A DNA stretch of 23,626 nt from a virus. Each line of letters begins with the position of its first letter. Positions within the stretch are counted from its first letter, which is position 1. This document shows, in pieces, positions 14,896 to 20,943 of this stretch. A model generated the notes under the pieces. That model was given only the letters and a program-made list of their open reading frames with translations, made no database searches and was not told the origin of the DNA. Made by a program: the position numbers and the translations under genes. The DNA lies in IMG/VR virus record IMGVR_UViG_3300046000_005999, positions 1 to 23,626 of that record; one strand, 5' to 3'.

Positions 14896-14910
14896 CCCGA
14901 TTGTATCGGG
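14896..14910. promoter_or_regulatory. operator 1, perfect 15-bp palindrome
   Basis: CCCGATTGTATCGGG: six-base arms CCCGAT/ATCGGG about a three-base centre. It overlaps the presumed cro -10. Confidence 0.7.
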
Positions 14911-14912
14911 TT

Positions 14913-14924
14913 TCTGATATCAGA
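14913..14924. promoter_or_regulatory. operator 2, perfect 12-bp palindrome
   Basis: TCTGATATCAGA, self-complementary. Its half site TCTGATA shares GATA with the CCCGATA half of operator 1. The centres are about 15 bases apart. Confidence 0.65.
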
Positions 14925-14964
14925 TAAAGATGATTGCGAAAAATCAATGACCCATACTGTCAAT

Positions 14965-15294
14965 ATGGAAAACATAGGCCAACGAATCAAAAGACTGAGA
15001 ACAGAGCGCGGATTGCGCCAAAAGGACTTAGTTGCCTCTGTGGATGCTGTCAAACAATCCACGCTATCAGCTATTGAGTCTTTAAATCTGGATTTTGGAG
15101 CTGTTGCCTTGATGCAGTTTTCCAGGGCGTTGATGGTGTCGCCTGAATACATCGTCTATGGGGGAGAGGAAGAAGATATGGGAACAGTAGAAATCGTCCA
15201 ACTATTCAAAGCATTGCCAGCACAAGAGCGCGAGATGCTTCTTAAAACTGCTCGGGCATTGCTGCCAAACACATCACACATCAAAGCGGCATAG
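14965..15294 (+). CDS. cI: CI-like prophage repressor, short form
   Basis: A 109-residue XRE-family repressor: MENIGQRIKRLRTERGLRQK, then DLVASVDAVKQSTLSAIES (about 21-39) gives the helix-turn-helix, with SPEYIVYGG ending the domain near 67. The C-terminal 40 residues (EIVQLFKALPAQEREMLLKT) form a helical dimerisation segment. There is no S24/LexA-type peptidase, so RecA-stimulated self-cleavage is not expected. The start at 14965 fits the family; ATG at 14947 would add six residues. No Shine-Dalgarno sequence is visible before either, so a leaderless or short-leader transcript is possible. It would hold both arms silent in the lysogen. Confidence 0.8.
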   Translation: MENIGQRIKRLRTERGLRQKDLVASVDAVKQSTLSAIESLNLDFGAVALMQFSRALMVSPEYIVYGGEEEDMGTVEIVQLFKALPAQEREMLLKTARALLPNTSHIKAA

Positions 15295-15408
15295 TCGCCA
15301 CCGCGCAAATTTATCAGTTCAAGGGTCTAGGCAGCACCCGGAAGTAGTAGCTGATTCCAGCCCTGTAAAAAATATTTTTAATTTATTTCGCCTTTTTACG
15401 CCTATTCG
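15295..15408. other. AT-rich leader upstream of rightward promoter
   Basis: No gene is seen here. The tract at about 15365-15400 is very rich in A and T (runs of AAAAAATATTTTTAATTTATTT), as in UP-elements or bent DNA upstream of a strong promoter. No terminator for cI is evident. Confidence 0.4.
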
Positions 15409-15437
15409 TATCGCATTCCCGATATCTGATGTATGAT
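15409..15437 (+). promoter_or_regulatory. second operator and rightward (pL-like) promoter
   Basis: TATCG (15409) and CGATA (15420) form an inverted repeat, and CCCGATATCTGAT at 15418-15430 joins the half sites of both switch operators. TATGAT at 15432-15437 is a good -10; no clear -35 is found. The arrangement mirrors lambda oL/pL, with cI lying between the two operators. Confidence 0.55.
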
Positions 15438-15443
15438 TCAGCC

Positions 15444-15491
15444 ATGCCAGCAGAAATGCAAAGCAAGGTAGCTCGAAAGAGATGGCCGTGA
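15444..15491 (+). CDS. possible 15-aa leader ORF
   Basis: ATG at 15444 gives a 15-residue basic peptide (MPAEMQSKVARKRWP) directly after the promoter, with no clear ribosome site. It is arginine/lysine-rich like the start of lambda N, but far too short. It may be a leader peptide, a remnant of an interrupted gene, or chance. Confidence 0.25.
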   Translation: MPAEMQSKVARKRWP

Positions 15492-15611
15492 GGTAACCCC
15501 GCCACCTGAAGCCGGGGATAGATAGCGAAATGAATACAAGGTCGCTTAGTTACCTACTCGTGAGAGTAGGAAAACACAAGGGTTGTGACAGTGCCCTTCT
15601 GTTTTACAGAA
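15492..15611 (+). ncRNA. structured leader with nut-like element
   Basis: Three hairpins follow the promoter: CCCCG/CGGGG (15497-15517), CCTACTC-GTGA-GAGTAGG (15553-15570, perfect seven-base stem with a GNRA loop), and TTCTGT/ACAGAA (15597-15611). CGCTTAGTTA at 15543-15552 lies directly before the second hairpin and resembles boxA before a boxB hairpin, which has a GNRA-like fold in lambdoid nut sites. The leader may thus carry an antitermination signal. An intron origin is the rival reading. Confidence 0.45.
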
Positions 15612-15619
15612 AGAAGTCA

Positions 15620-16105
15620 ATGCTTACACAAGAGAGACTCAAATGTGTTTTGTTGTACGACAAGACAAACGGATGTTTTACATGGATTGGGGCCATGAAA
15701 AACTACAAGCAATACGGATCAATTGCAGGGACAACTAAAGCAAGCGGTTATCGGCAAATAAAAGTTGATGGAATGTTCTATCTAGCTCATAGGCTTGCAT
15801 GGCTGTATGAGTTTGGCGTCATCCCGGATCATCAGATCGACCACATAGATGGTGACAAATCAAACAACTCCATAAGTAACTTGCGGGATGTTACTAGCGC
15901 TGTAAACCATCAGAACAAAAAAGCCGCCAGAACTGATAACGCAACTGGACTGCTTGGGGTTTGCAAAAAGCGCAATAAATATCGGGCGCAAATTTGCATT
16001 GAAGGACGAGTCATGCAGATAGGGGTTTATGAGACTGCTCAATTGGCTCACGAAGCATATATAGCAGTGAAGAGAGTAATTCATGCAGACGGTAACACCA
16101 TATAA
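15620..16105 (+). CDS. HNH homing endonuclease with AP2 domain (copy 2)
   Basis: A 161-residue protein with the same build as the minus-strand copy at 13631: HRLAWLYEFG, QIDHIDGDKSNN and ISNLRDVTSAVN form the HNH fold (about 58-100), and TGLLGVCKKRNKYRA to IGVYETAQLAHEAY (about 110-148) forms the AP2-like domain. ATG at 15620 is preferred (AGAAAGAAG upstream); an ATG at 15530 would add 30 unlike residues that cover the leader hairpins. It sits alone between structured RNA segments, which fits a mobile element lodged in an RNA region. It is unlike its neighbours, lacking coupling to any gene. Confidence 0.88.
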   Translation: MLTQERLKCVLLYDKTNGCFTWIGAMKNYKQYGSIAGTTKASGYRQIKVDGMFYLAHRLAWLYEFGVIPDHQIDHIDGDKSNNSISNLRDVTSAVNHQNKKAARTDNATGLLGVCKKRNKYRAQICIEGRVMQIGVYETAQLAHEAYIAVKRVIHADGNTI

Positions 16106-16120
16106 GACCGCTGCACTGTT

Positions 16121-16132
16121 CCTAGCAATAGG
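16121..16132 (+). other. GNRA-capped hairpin
   Basis: CCTAGCAATAGG folds as CCTA/TAGG with a GCAA tetraloop, directly after the HNH gene and two bases before the 19-bp inverted repeat. Confidence 0.45.
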
Positions 16133-16133
16133 A

Positions 16134-16221
16134 GCATCAAGAAATCTGACAGGGTTAATCAACCTGAGAAAACGGCTCCTAAGTTACCCAATCACGGGCG
16201 CTCTGTCAGATTCCTTGATGC
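16134..16221 (+). repeat. 19-bp inverted repeat
   Basis: GCATCAAGAAATCTGACAG (16134-16152) matches the reverse complement of 16203-16221 in 18 of 19 positions, closing a 50-base loop that contains a GGTT/AACC hairpin. It would make a strong RNA stem or a protein site. AGTTACC recurs in the loop (16182) and in the leader (15548). Confidence 0.65.
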
Positions 16222-16434
16222 GTGAGTAATTTTTAACCAATCTGCCCTTCAGTCTGTGGATATTCCGAAGGCTCATGCATCAACCTTTTCGATTGCCAGC
16301 AGCGCCCGAGTGTCAGCACCTTGGGCAAAACAAACCTAGTTTGATGCGGAAAAGTACGCTGCTTTATGCGACCTGCTGGCAATCAATTCAATCCCGCACT
16401 TGATGCGGTTTTTTTACGTCTAAAGGGGTTCGAT
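16222..16434 (+). ncRNA. structured RNA ending in terminator, candidate regulator
   Basis: No gene here, but many pairings: GATTGCCAGCAG (16291-16302) is perfectly complementary to 16373-16384; GCATCAA (16277) can pair with TTGATGC at 16341 or at 16400 in the terminator; GCCC/GGGC encloses GTG/CAC near 16304-16326. The nine-base TTGATGCGG occurs at 16341 and 16400. Competing pairings suggest an attenuator or small RNA rather than a fixed fold. Confidence 0.45.
16394..16415 (+). terminator. intrinsic terminator
   Basis: CCGCA (16394) pairs with TGCGG (16404-16408) over a CTTGA loop and is followed by seven T. Placed between the rightward promoter and its gene chain, it is like lambda tL1. Confidence 0.8.
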
Positions 16435-16611
16435 ATGACTCAAACAGATTTCGCCATTAACGCAATCCGCAAGATCGAAACGCTAACTTGCGACGACTTG
16501 CTAGACCTGTTCAATGTGATCGCATCGAAGATGGTTGATGCGGGTTTTAGCGAATTGGATGTGCAAATGGTTGACGAAGCAAACGGTTTTATTTGTGGAG
16601 AAAAAGCATGA
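16435..16611 (+). CDS. small early protein, 58 aa
   Basis: First gene after the terminator. AAAGGGG, seven bases before the ATG, fixes the start MTQTDFAINA. Acidic helical protein with two helices (AIRKIETLTCDDLLDLFNVI, about 9-28) and no known motif. Its stop overlaps the next ATG. Function unknown. Confidence 0.6.
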   Translation: MTQTDFAINAIRKIETLTCDDLLDLFNVIASKMVDAGFSELDVQMVDEANGFICGEKA

Positions 16612-16865
16612 AAACAACTTACACAACGGATGACGGTGATCTGGTCATCGAATTTGATTATCAGCCCTACGAACCGGCTACACACCATGACCCGCACACG
16701 CCAGAGAGCGCAGACGTTTATTCAGTGATGGCGGGGAACTTTGAGATTCTTGACTGGTGCAGCGATGCTTCAATCACCTTCTTTGAAGAAAAGTGCTTGG
16801 AAGCAGTCGCATTTGCGCGTGAGTGCAGCGAGATTGACCGCGCAGACGCAAGGAGCGAAGCATGA
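16608..16865 (+). CDS. hypothetical acidic protein, 85 aa
   Basis: ATG at 16608 overlaps the previous stop by ATGA. A beta-rich start (TTYTTDDGDLVIEFDYQPYE) precedes a His/Pro stretch and an acidic helical tail (EKCLEAVAFARECSEIDRAD). Strongly acidic overall, like DNA-mimic or accessory phage proteins, but no family is recognised. Confidence 0.55.
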   Translation: MKTTYTTDDGDLVIEFDYQPYEPATHHDPHTPESADVYSVMAGNFEILDWCSDASITFFEEKCLEAVAFARECSEIDRADARSEA

Positions 16866-16990
16866 GGCGCCAACATTACACCGACTTAAACACCCGCCCG
16901 ATTGATTGGGCCGACCGGGTGGTAATGACCGGCGCTTCAATCGTTTGCGCTATTTGGTTGATCTGGATTTGTGAAGGACTTTTGAAATGA
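16862..16990 (+). CDS. single-pass membrane microprotein, 42 aa
   Basis: ATG at 16862 overlaps the previous stop; its own stop overlaps the next ATG. A basic-polar N-terminus (MRRQHYTDLNTRPIDWADR) leads to one hydrophobic segment, VVMTGASIVCAIWLIWIC (about 20-37), then EGLLK. The charge pattern suggests an N-terminus in the cytoplasm. Too short for a holin with several spans; the role is unknown. Confidence 0.6.
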   Translation: MRRQHYTDLNTRPIDWADRVVMTGASIVCAIWLIWICEGLLK

Positions 16991-17298
16991 CTATAAAACA
17001 CACGCCTGGCCCATGGAAGTCATTGGGATTATTAAGCCCATTTGGGTGGGTTATCAAATACGACGGTAGTGATGGAAAAGAATCAATTGCGTACATCCAG
17101 GCGTACGACATAGAAGATGATGATCCAGAACCGTATGGCGAATGGAGTGATGAGAATAAAGCGAATCATGATCTTGTTCTTGCAGCGCCTGATTTGCTTG
17201 AGGCTTTGTTGTCATTCGTTAATCATGGAACGTGCTTTGATGAATTGGATATGTCAAAGGCCAGAGCAGCAATCAATAAAGCAACGGGGAAATCATGA
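16987..17298 (+). CDS. 'HTPGPW' phage family protein, 103 aa
   Basis: Begins MTIKHTPGPWKS, a hallmark of a widespread small phage family, and ends with the matching NHDLVLAAPDLLEALLSF and ARAAINKATG motifs (about 60-100). Function is unknown in the family. Coupled to both neighbours by ATGA overlaps. Confidence 0.75.
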   Translation: MTIKHTPGPWKSLGLLSPFGWVIKYDGSDGKESIAYIQAYDIEDDDPEPYGEWSDENKANHDLVLAAPDLLEALLSFVNHGTCFDELDMSKARAAINKATGKS

Positions 17299-17393
17299 AA
17301 ACCTTTTTTAATTTGTACCGTTTACGCCGTGATTGCGGCTGGACTATCAAAAACGCCGTGCGCAGTGCATGGAAACTTTCAAGGGGGATGTGA
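17295..17393 (+). CDS. small basic protein, 32 aa
   Basis: MKTFFNLYRLRRDCGWTIKN and then AVRSAW...: one amphipathic basic helix. ATG overlaps the previous stop (ATGA), and its TGA shares a base with the next ATG. Similar short proteins with aromatic starts occur in phage early operons. May be a peptide regulator; unproven. Confidence 0.55.
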   Translation: MKTFFNLYRLRRDCGWTIKNAVRSAWKLSRGM

Positions 17394-17623
17394 TGACCAT
17401 CGGAACAATGTGTGCAGACGCTGAAAAAGTAGTGTCAGAGCGCATCAACCGCAGCGCAGGCCAGCACCTTCGCGCCATGCGTGAACAGCACAACGCAGAC
17501 ACGCCAAGCGATGCAGACGTATATGCGATGTGCATGGAGTCGGACACGGCCTACCACTTCGCTGCATGGATTTGCAAACAGGCCGGTATTAACTTCCCAC
17601 CACAACAGGAGAACCCACGATGA
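17393..17623 (+). CDS. hypothetical protein, 76 aa
   Basis: Start at 17393 (MTIGTMCADAEK) chosen because AAGGGGG lies seven bases upstream and the ATG abuts the previous stop; an upstream ATG would add 20 shadow residues. Helical, with CADAEKVVSERINRSAGQHL and WICKQAGINF. No family is recognised. Its stop overlaps the erf start. Confidence 0.55.
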   Translation: MTIGTMCADAEKVVSERINRSAGQHLRAMREQHNADTPSDADVYAMCMESDTAYHFAAWICKQAGINFPPQQENPR

Positions 17624-18174
17624 AAGCTATAGCAGCAGCATTCATTGCCGCCAAGAAAGCATTTGGCCCCGCACTGAAAGACAAGACGAACCCAGCATTT
17701 CGCAGCAAGTATGCCGACTTAGGCGCTTGCATTGACGCGGTGGAAGGCGCATTGCTGGACAACGACATCGCACTTATCCAAGAGACTTTCGACGATGCCA
17801 CTGGCGTGACGGTTGAGACTGTTTTCCTGCATGTATCGGGTGAGTCAATGCGATGCGGAAAATTCCACGTTCCAGCCGCCAAGCAAGACCCGCAAGGCTA
17901 CGGATCGGCGCTTACCTATGCTCGTCGGTATAGCTTGATTACGGCCTGCGGAATAGCCCCGGAGGATGACGATGGGCAAGCAGCTTGCAAGCCACAACGC
18001 GCAGCACCAGACGTTGCGGCGATCCTGAAAGGTATCAGCAACAGCGCGACATTAGCACTGCTGAAAACCAACTTCACCCACGCAATGAACATGCTGGACA
18101 ACGTACACCACGAATCATTGATAAGCGCGAAAGACAAGCGCAAGGCCGAATTAACTCCGAAAGAAACAGTATGA
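17620..18174 (+). CDS. erf: Erf-type single-strand annealing protein
   Basis: Phage recombinase that anneals complementary strands, used for circularisation and recombination. NPAFRSKYADLG (about 24-35) and YGSALTYARRYSLITACGI (about 94-112) are diagnostic for the ERF family. The C-terminal part (about 125-184) is variable. AGGAG eight bases before the ATG fixes the start. Directly followed by the SSB gene with an ATGA overlap, the usual pairing of annealing protein and binding protein. NinG in the other arm would resolve its products. No 5'-3' exonuclease of lambda Exo type is seen. Confidence 0.92.
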   Translation: MKAIAAAFIAAKKAFGPALKDKTNPAFRSKYADLGACIDAVEGALLDNDIALIQETFDDATGVTVETVFLHVSGESMRCGKFHVPAAKQDPQGYGSALTYARRYSLITACGIAPEDDDGQAACKPQRAAPDVAAILKGISNSATLALLKTNFTHAMNMLDNVHHESLISAKDKRKAELTPKETV

Positions 18175-18557
18175 ACAACATCACTATCGCCGGTCAATTG
18201 GGCAGAGATGCAGAGCAACGATTCCTTCCAAACGGGGATGCAGTTTGCTCCTTTTCGGTTGCCGATTCGCTTGGCAAGGACAAGCCGACTATCTGGTGGG
18301 CTTGCTCACTATTTGGCAAACGTGCCGAAGCCTTGGGGCAGTACCTAACCAAAGGTCAAGCCGTTACCGTGTCTGGAAGTGTCAGCCAGCGCGAGTACAC
18401 CGACAAGGATGGCAACAAGCGCACCAGCATGGATGTGCGTGTGAATGACATTGCTTTGCAGGGTGGCAAGCGTGAGCAGCAAGCACCAGCAAAGAAAGAG
18501 CCATACACGCCAAACAACATGGACTTTGCAAACGATTCAGACCCGATCCCATTTTGA
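18171..18557 (+). CDS. ssb: single-stranded DNA-binding protein
   Basis: 128 residues. The OB fold begins MNNITIAGQLGRDAEQRF, with FSVADS, WWACSLFGKRAEAL and GSVSQREYTDKDG (to about 80). The C-terminal tail is acidic and ends DSDPIPF, the tip that recruits partner proteins in bacterial SSB. Start at 18171 overlaps the erf stop; an upstream ATG would lie in the erf gene. It would protect replication and recombination intermediates. Confidence 0.93.
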   Translation: MNNITIAGQLGRDAEQRFLPNGDAVCSFSVADSLGKDKPTIWWACSLFGKRAEALGQYLTKGQAVTVSGSVSQREYTDKDGNKRTSMDVRVNDIALQGGKREQQAPAKKEPYTPNNMDFANDSDPIPF

Positions 18558-18563
18558 TTGATG

Positions 18564-18580
18564 CCAAGGTAGCACCTTGG
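18564..18580 (+). other. perfect hairpin after ssb
   Basis: CCAAGGT-AGC-ACCTTGG, a seven-base stem with a three-base loop, at the start of a 140-base gap between ssb and the exonuclease. No T run follows, so it is not a classic terminator; an RNA processing or stability signal is possible. Confidence 0.45.
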
Positions 18581-18698
18581 ATGAACTGAGAAGCGGCTTA
18601 CCGCACCGGGATAAATCAGAGATGCATAGACCTGCTGACGCATTGTTTAGTCAATCGAATACGCAGGTAAATCCCGACCAACACCAAGGAGTAGAGAA

Positions 18699-19397
18699 AT
18701 GAACAACGCAATCATCATAGACATTGAAACCATCCCGGCATCCAGCCAATCAGTGCGCGACTACATTGCCGCCACCATCAAGCCGCCCAAGACCATGAGC
18801 GTTGCGGCAACCATCGAAAAATGGCACAAGGAAAGCAAGCAAGGCGCGATTGATGACGCTGTGAGCATGACCGGGCTAGACGGTGCTTTCGGTCAAGTCT
18901 GCGTCATTGGGTACGACCTGCACAACACGGGCGAGCCTGATGCCGTGTACGGGCTTAACGAGGCTGATGTGCTGACCCGCTTCAATGCGGTGCTTGACCA
19001 GATCCCGCGCAATATGCACAGCGCGACAACAGTAGTCGGTCACAACGTCAGCGGGTTTGATTTGCGCTTTCTGTGGCAACGGTATGTGGTGAATGGCATC
19101 CGTCCGCACGGAATCATCAACATGGCAGCACAAGCGAAATCATGGGACGCGAAGATTTACGACACCATGACGCAGTTTGCCGGGTATGGCAATCGCATCA
19201 GCCTGGACAAGCTATGCATGGCATTGGGCATCCCTTCGCCCAAGGGTGACATGGATGGATCAATGGTGGGTCAAGCGGTTGCAGACGGTCGATTGCTGGA
19301 GGTTGTCGAATATTGCAAACGTGACGTAAGAGCCACGCGGGAGGCCTACCAGCGAATGACCTTTGCCGAAGCCGATCAAATGCGCCTAGCCGCCTAA
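18699..19397 (+). CDS. DEDD-type 3'-5' exonuclease
   Basis: DnaQ-like nuclease: IIDIETIP (about 6-13) supplies the first two acids, VVGHNVSGFDLRFL (about 112-125) the Exo II region, and YCKRDVRATREAY (about 207-219) the Exo III region with the terminal Tyr and Asp. GISIDKLC-like RISLDKLCMALGIP (166-179) fits the polymerase-like 3'-5' exonuclease family. AAGGAG eight bases before the ATG is a strong ribosome site. Placed after erf and ssb, it probably processes ends for strand annealing. A terminator follows. Confidence 0.88.
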   Translation: MNNAIIIDIETIPASSQSVRDYIAATIKPPKTMSVAATIEKWHKESKQGAIDDAVSMTGLDGAFGQVCVIGYDLHNTGEPDAVYGLNEADVLTRFNAVLDQIPRNMHSATTVVGHNVSGFDLRFLWQRYVVNGIRPHGIINMAAQAKSWDAKIYDTMTQFAGYGNRISLDKLCMALGIPSPKGDMDGSMVGQAVADGRLLEVVEYCKRDVRATREAYQRMTFAEADQMRLAA

Positions 19398-19403
19398 ACA
19401 AAC

Positions 19404-19428
19404 AGCCCTGCAAGTCGGGGCTTTTTTT
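19404..19428 (+). terminator. intrinsic terminator after exonuclease
   Basis: AGCCC (19404) pairs with GGGCT (19418-19422) and is followed by TTTTTT, giving seven T in a row with the stem's last base. The next ATG starts at 19429, so GGGG of the stem also sits where its ribosome site would be. Confidence 0.75.
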
Positions 19429-19734
19429 ATGACCATCCATTACAAACCAGCGCCGATAAAAACGATCAGCCCCCAGCTTGCGTACTACTACCGGAAAAAA
19501 GAATCAGGCGCTGAAACTTACTACTCGCGCTGCCAAAACATGAAACCAAATCTGCAAAACATCGTGCCAAAAGACAAGCTAAACCCAACTCAACTCAGGC
19601 GCATGGGTGGCATTGGCTACACAACGCGAGAGCGCGAAGAAGGAGAGGCCAGCAGCAACGGCATCGACTTGATGAAGCAACCGCGCTACAAGCCTGCAAA
19701 GCACCTTGATGCACGTTCGGGGATTGCGCAGTGA
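19429..19734 (+). CDS. basic hypothetical protein, 101 aa
   Basis: Strongly basic (KPAPIKTISPQLAYYYRKKE at the start; TQLRRMGGIGYTTREREEGE later) and likely nucleic-acid binding, but not recognised. Its ATG follows a terminator T run without a gap; the only possible ribosome site is in the terminator stem. Ends by overlapping a GTG start. Confidence 0.6.
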   Translation: MTIHYKPAPIKTISPQLAYYYRKKESGAETYYSRCQNMKPNLQNIVPKDKLNPTQLRRMGGIGYTTREREEGEASSNGIDLMKQPRYKPAKHLDARSGIAQ

Positions 19735-20045
19735 ACGGACACGGTGGAAAACGCCGCGTACACGCACCGCGCAAGTTGAGCCACGACCAAGCGCGTGAAA
19801 TCTCCGCGCTTATCTCGCAGGGTGTGCTTGGCAAGGTGATTGCTGATCGGTACAACGTGGCCCGTAGGACGATCTACGCAGCACTTGCAAGGCTTGAAGC
19901 AGAGGTGCAAGAACCCCACGCATGGGCCATACAAGGCTGCTCGCGCATGTGGACTGGTGAGTATGCAGAGGACGATGCAAAAGACGAAGCACGCCGCTGT
20001 GGTGGTAGCTGCTATGCGTATCCACTCTATAAAAAGGAGAAGTGA
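19731..20045 (+). CDS. Hin/resolvase-type HTH protein, 104 aa
   Basis: GTG at 19731 overlaps the previous stop (GTGA). Residues about 13-58 (RKLSHDQAREISALISQGVL, then VIADRYNVARRTIYAALARL) form a helix-turn-helix of the type seen in Hin-like recombinases. There is no catalytic domain. The C-terminal part (WAIQGCSRMWTGEY) is unlike known domains. Possibly a transcriptional regulator in the right arm. Confidence 0.7.
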   Translation: MNGHGGKRRVHAPRKLSHDQAREISALISQGVLGKVIADRYNVARRTIYAALARLEAEVQEPHAWAIQGCSRMWTGEYAEDDAKDEARRCGGSCYAYPLYKKEK

Positions 20046-20046
20046 A

Positions 20047-20235
20047 ATGACCATCCCCTACGCAGAGATTGATTTTGGTTTCCAGTACGGCGCGGCGAAG
20101 GTAACGCGCTGCATGTCAGACGACCGTGTTGGGTGGGTTGTTATTGCGGTGGACACACCAAAGGCCCACGTTCAGGTGTATGTCACCAAGACGGGCAAGG
20201 TGCGTGTTTACACGGACAAGAAGGAGTTGAAATGA
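20047..20235 (+). CDS. small beta-rich protein, 62 aa
   Basis: AAAGGAGAAG before the ATG at 20047 fixes the start. Reads as strands: GFQYGAAKVTRC, GWVVIAVDTP, HVQVYVTKTGKVRVYTDKK. Small beta barrel, function unknown. Its stop overlaps the next ATG. Confidence 0.6.
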   Translation: MTIPYAEIDFGFQYGAAKVTRCMSDDRVGWVVIAVDTPKAHVQVYVTKTGKVRVYTDKKELK

Positions 20236-20426
20236 CCACTATCAAAACCATGTCTCAGCGATTCCGAGATTTAGCAGCAGAAGAATTAATCATCACTCTG
20301 AAAGCTGAAATCACAGTGCTCCGCGCTGCCATCAATCGCAAGGATGCGCTGTTGCTTGATCTATCTCAATACCTCCCGGAGTGCAGCACTATGGCTGCGG
20401 CAATTGCAAAGGAACTGTCAACATGA
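20232..20426 (+). CDS. helical hypothetical protein, 64 aa
   Basis: ATG at 20232 overlaps the previous stop. Reads as a helix with heptad-like LIITLKAEITVLRAAINRKD (about 20-39), then a short C-terminal helix. No family is recognised. Confidence 0.55.
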   Translation: MTTIKTMSQRFRDLAAEELIITLKAEITVLRAAINRKDALLLDLSQYLPECSTMAAAIAKELST

Positions 20427-20713
20427 AAACGACAATGGAACTGGCTGATGCATACGCTGTAGCCGCAAGCATGACGCTAGGAGAGCCTAGCCTGAAAAGG
20501 CTGAAGGACAACATCACAACCCGATCAGCACTGGCCCAGCGTATCGAACAGCTTGAGAAAGATGCGGAACGGTATCGGTGGCTGCGTGACTACTGCGGTG
20601 ACTTCACCATCGGAGTGTTTGACCACGCTGCCGACGACAAGAAGCGATTTTGGCTATCGGGTGAACAGCTTGATAAAGAAATCGACGCAGCAATGAAAGG
20701 TGAAACACCATGA
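20423..20713 (+). CDS. phage protein, 96 aa
   Basis: ATG at 20423 overlaps the previous stop. ALAQRIEQLEKDAERYRWLR (about 37-56) is a coiled-coil followed by a conserved-looking RYRWLRDYCG segment that is frequent in phage Ea22-like and other small proteins. A short C-terminal helix (LDKEIDAAMKGETP) ends the protein. Role unknown. Confidence 0.65.
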   Translation: MKTTMELADAYAVAASMTLGEPSLKRLKDNITTRSALAQRIEQLEKDAERYRWLRDYCGDFTIGVFDHAADDKKRFWLSGEQLDKEIDAAMKGETP

Positions 20714-20943
20714 GCCACATTCTCGTTCCCCGCGAGCTACTCGCAAAAGCCCTGATTGAATTCGATGGTCTGGATTCTGTGGCATTTGTCCGCAGTATGA
20801 ACAAGCTCAGAGCGTTACTAGATGCGCCGTGTGAGCCAAAGTACACCACTGGACATTGCCGACACCACCAGATGCCGGGAGGGTGCCAACTACCTAACGT
20901 GCAATGCGGATACCCAAAATGCGACAGAGAGGAAACACCATGA
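20710..20943 (+). CDS. Cys/His-rich small protein, 77 aa
   Basis: ATG at 20710 overlaps the previous stop. N-terminal helix (LVPRELLAKALIEFDGLDSV), then a C-terminal tail with six Cys/His in a row of spacings: GHCRHHQMPGGC, QCGYPKC. This could bind zinc. No family is known. Its stop overlaps the next ATG. Confidence 0.6.
   Translation: MSHILVPRELLAKALIEFDGLDSVAFVRSMNKLRALLDAPCEPKYTTGHCRHHQMPGGCQLPNVQCGYPKCDREETP

Larger units (their letters stand above)
14894..14964. promoter_or_regulatory. divergent cro/cI promoter-operator region
   Basis: The 71 bases between divergent starts hold two palindromes. On the minus strand TACAAT (about 14901-14906) with TTTATC 17 bases upstream could be the cro promoter. 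On the plus strand TTGTAT (14902-14907) and GATAAA (14923-14928) with a 15-base gap could be the cI promoter. Both overlap the palindromes, so repressor binding would control both directions. Confidence 0.55.

Noticed and set aside
15530-15619. Start of HNH copy 2 at the upstream ATG
   Set aside because: The added 30 residues are unlike the family and cover a perfect GNRA hairpin; the ATG at 15620 has a better ribosome site.
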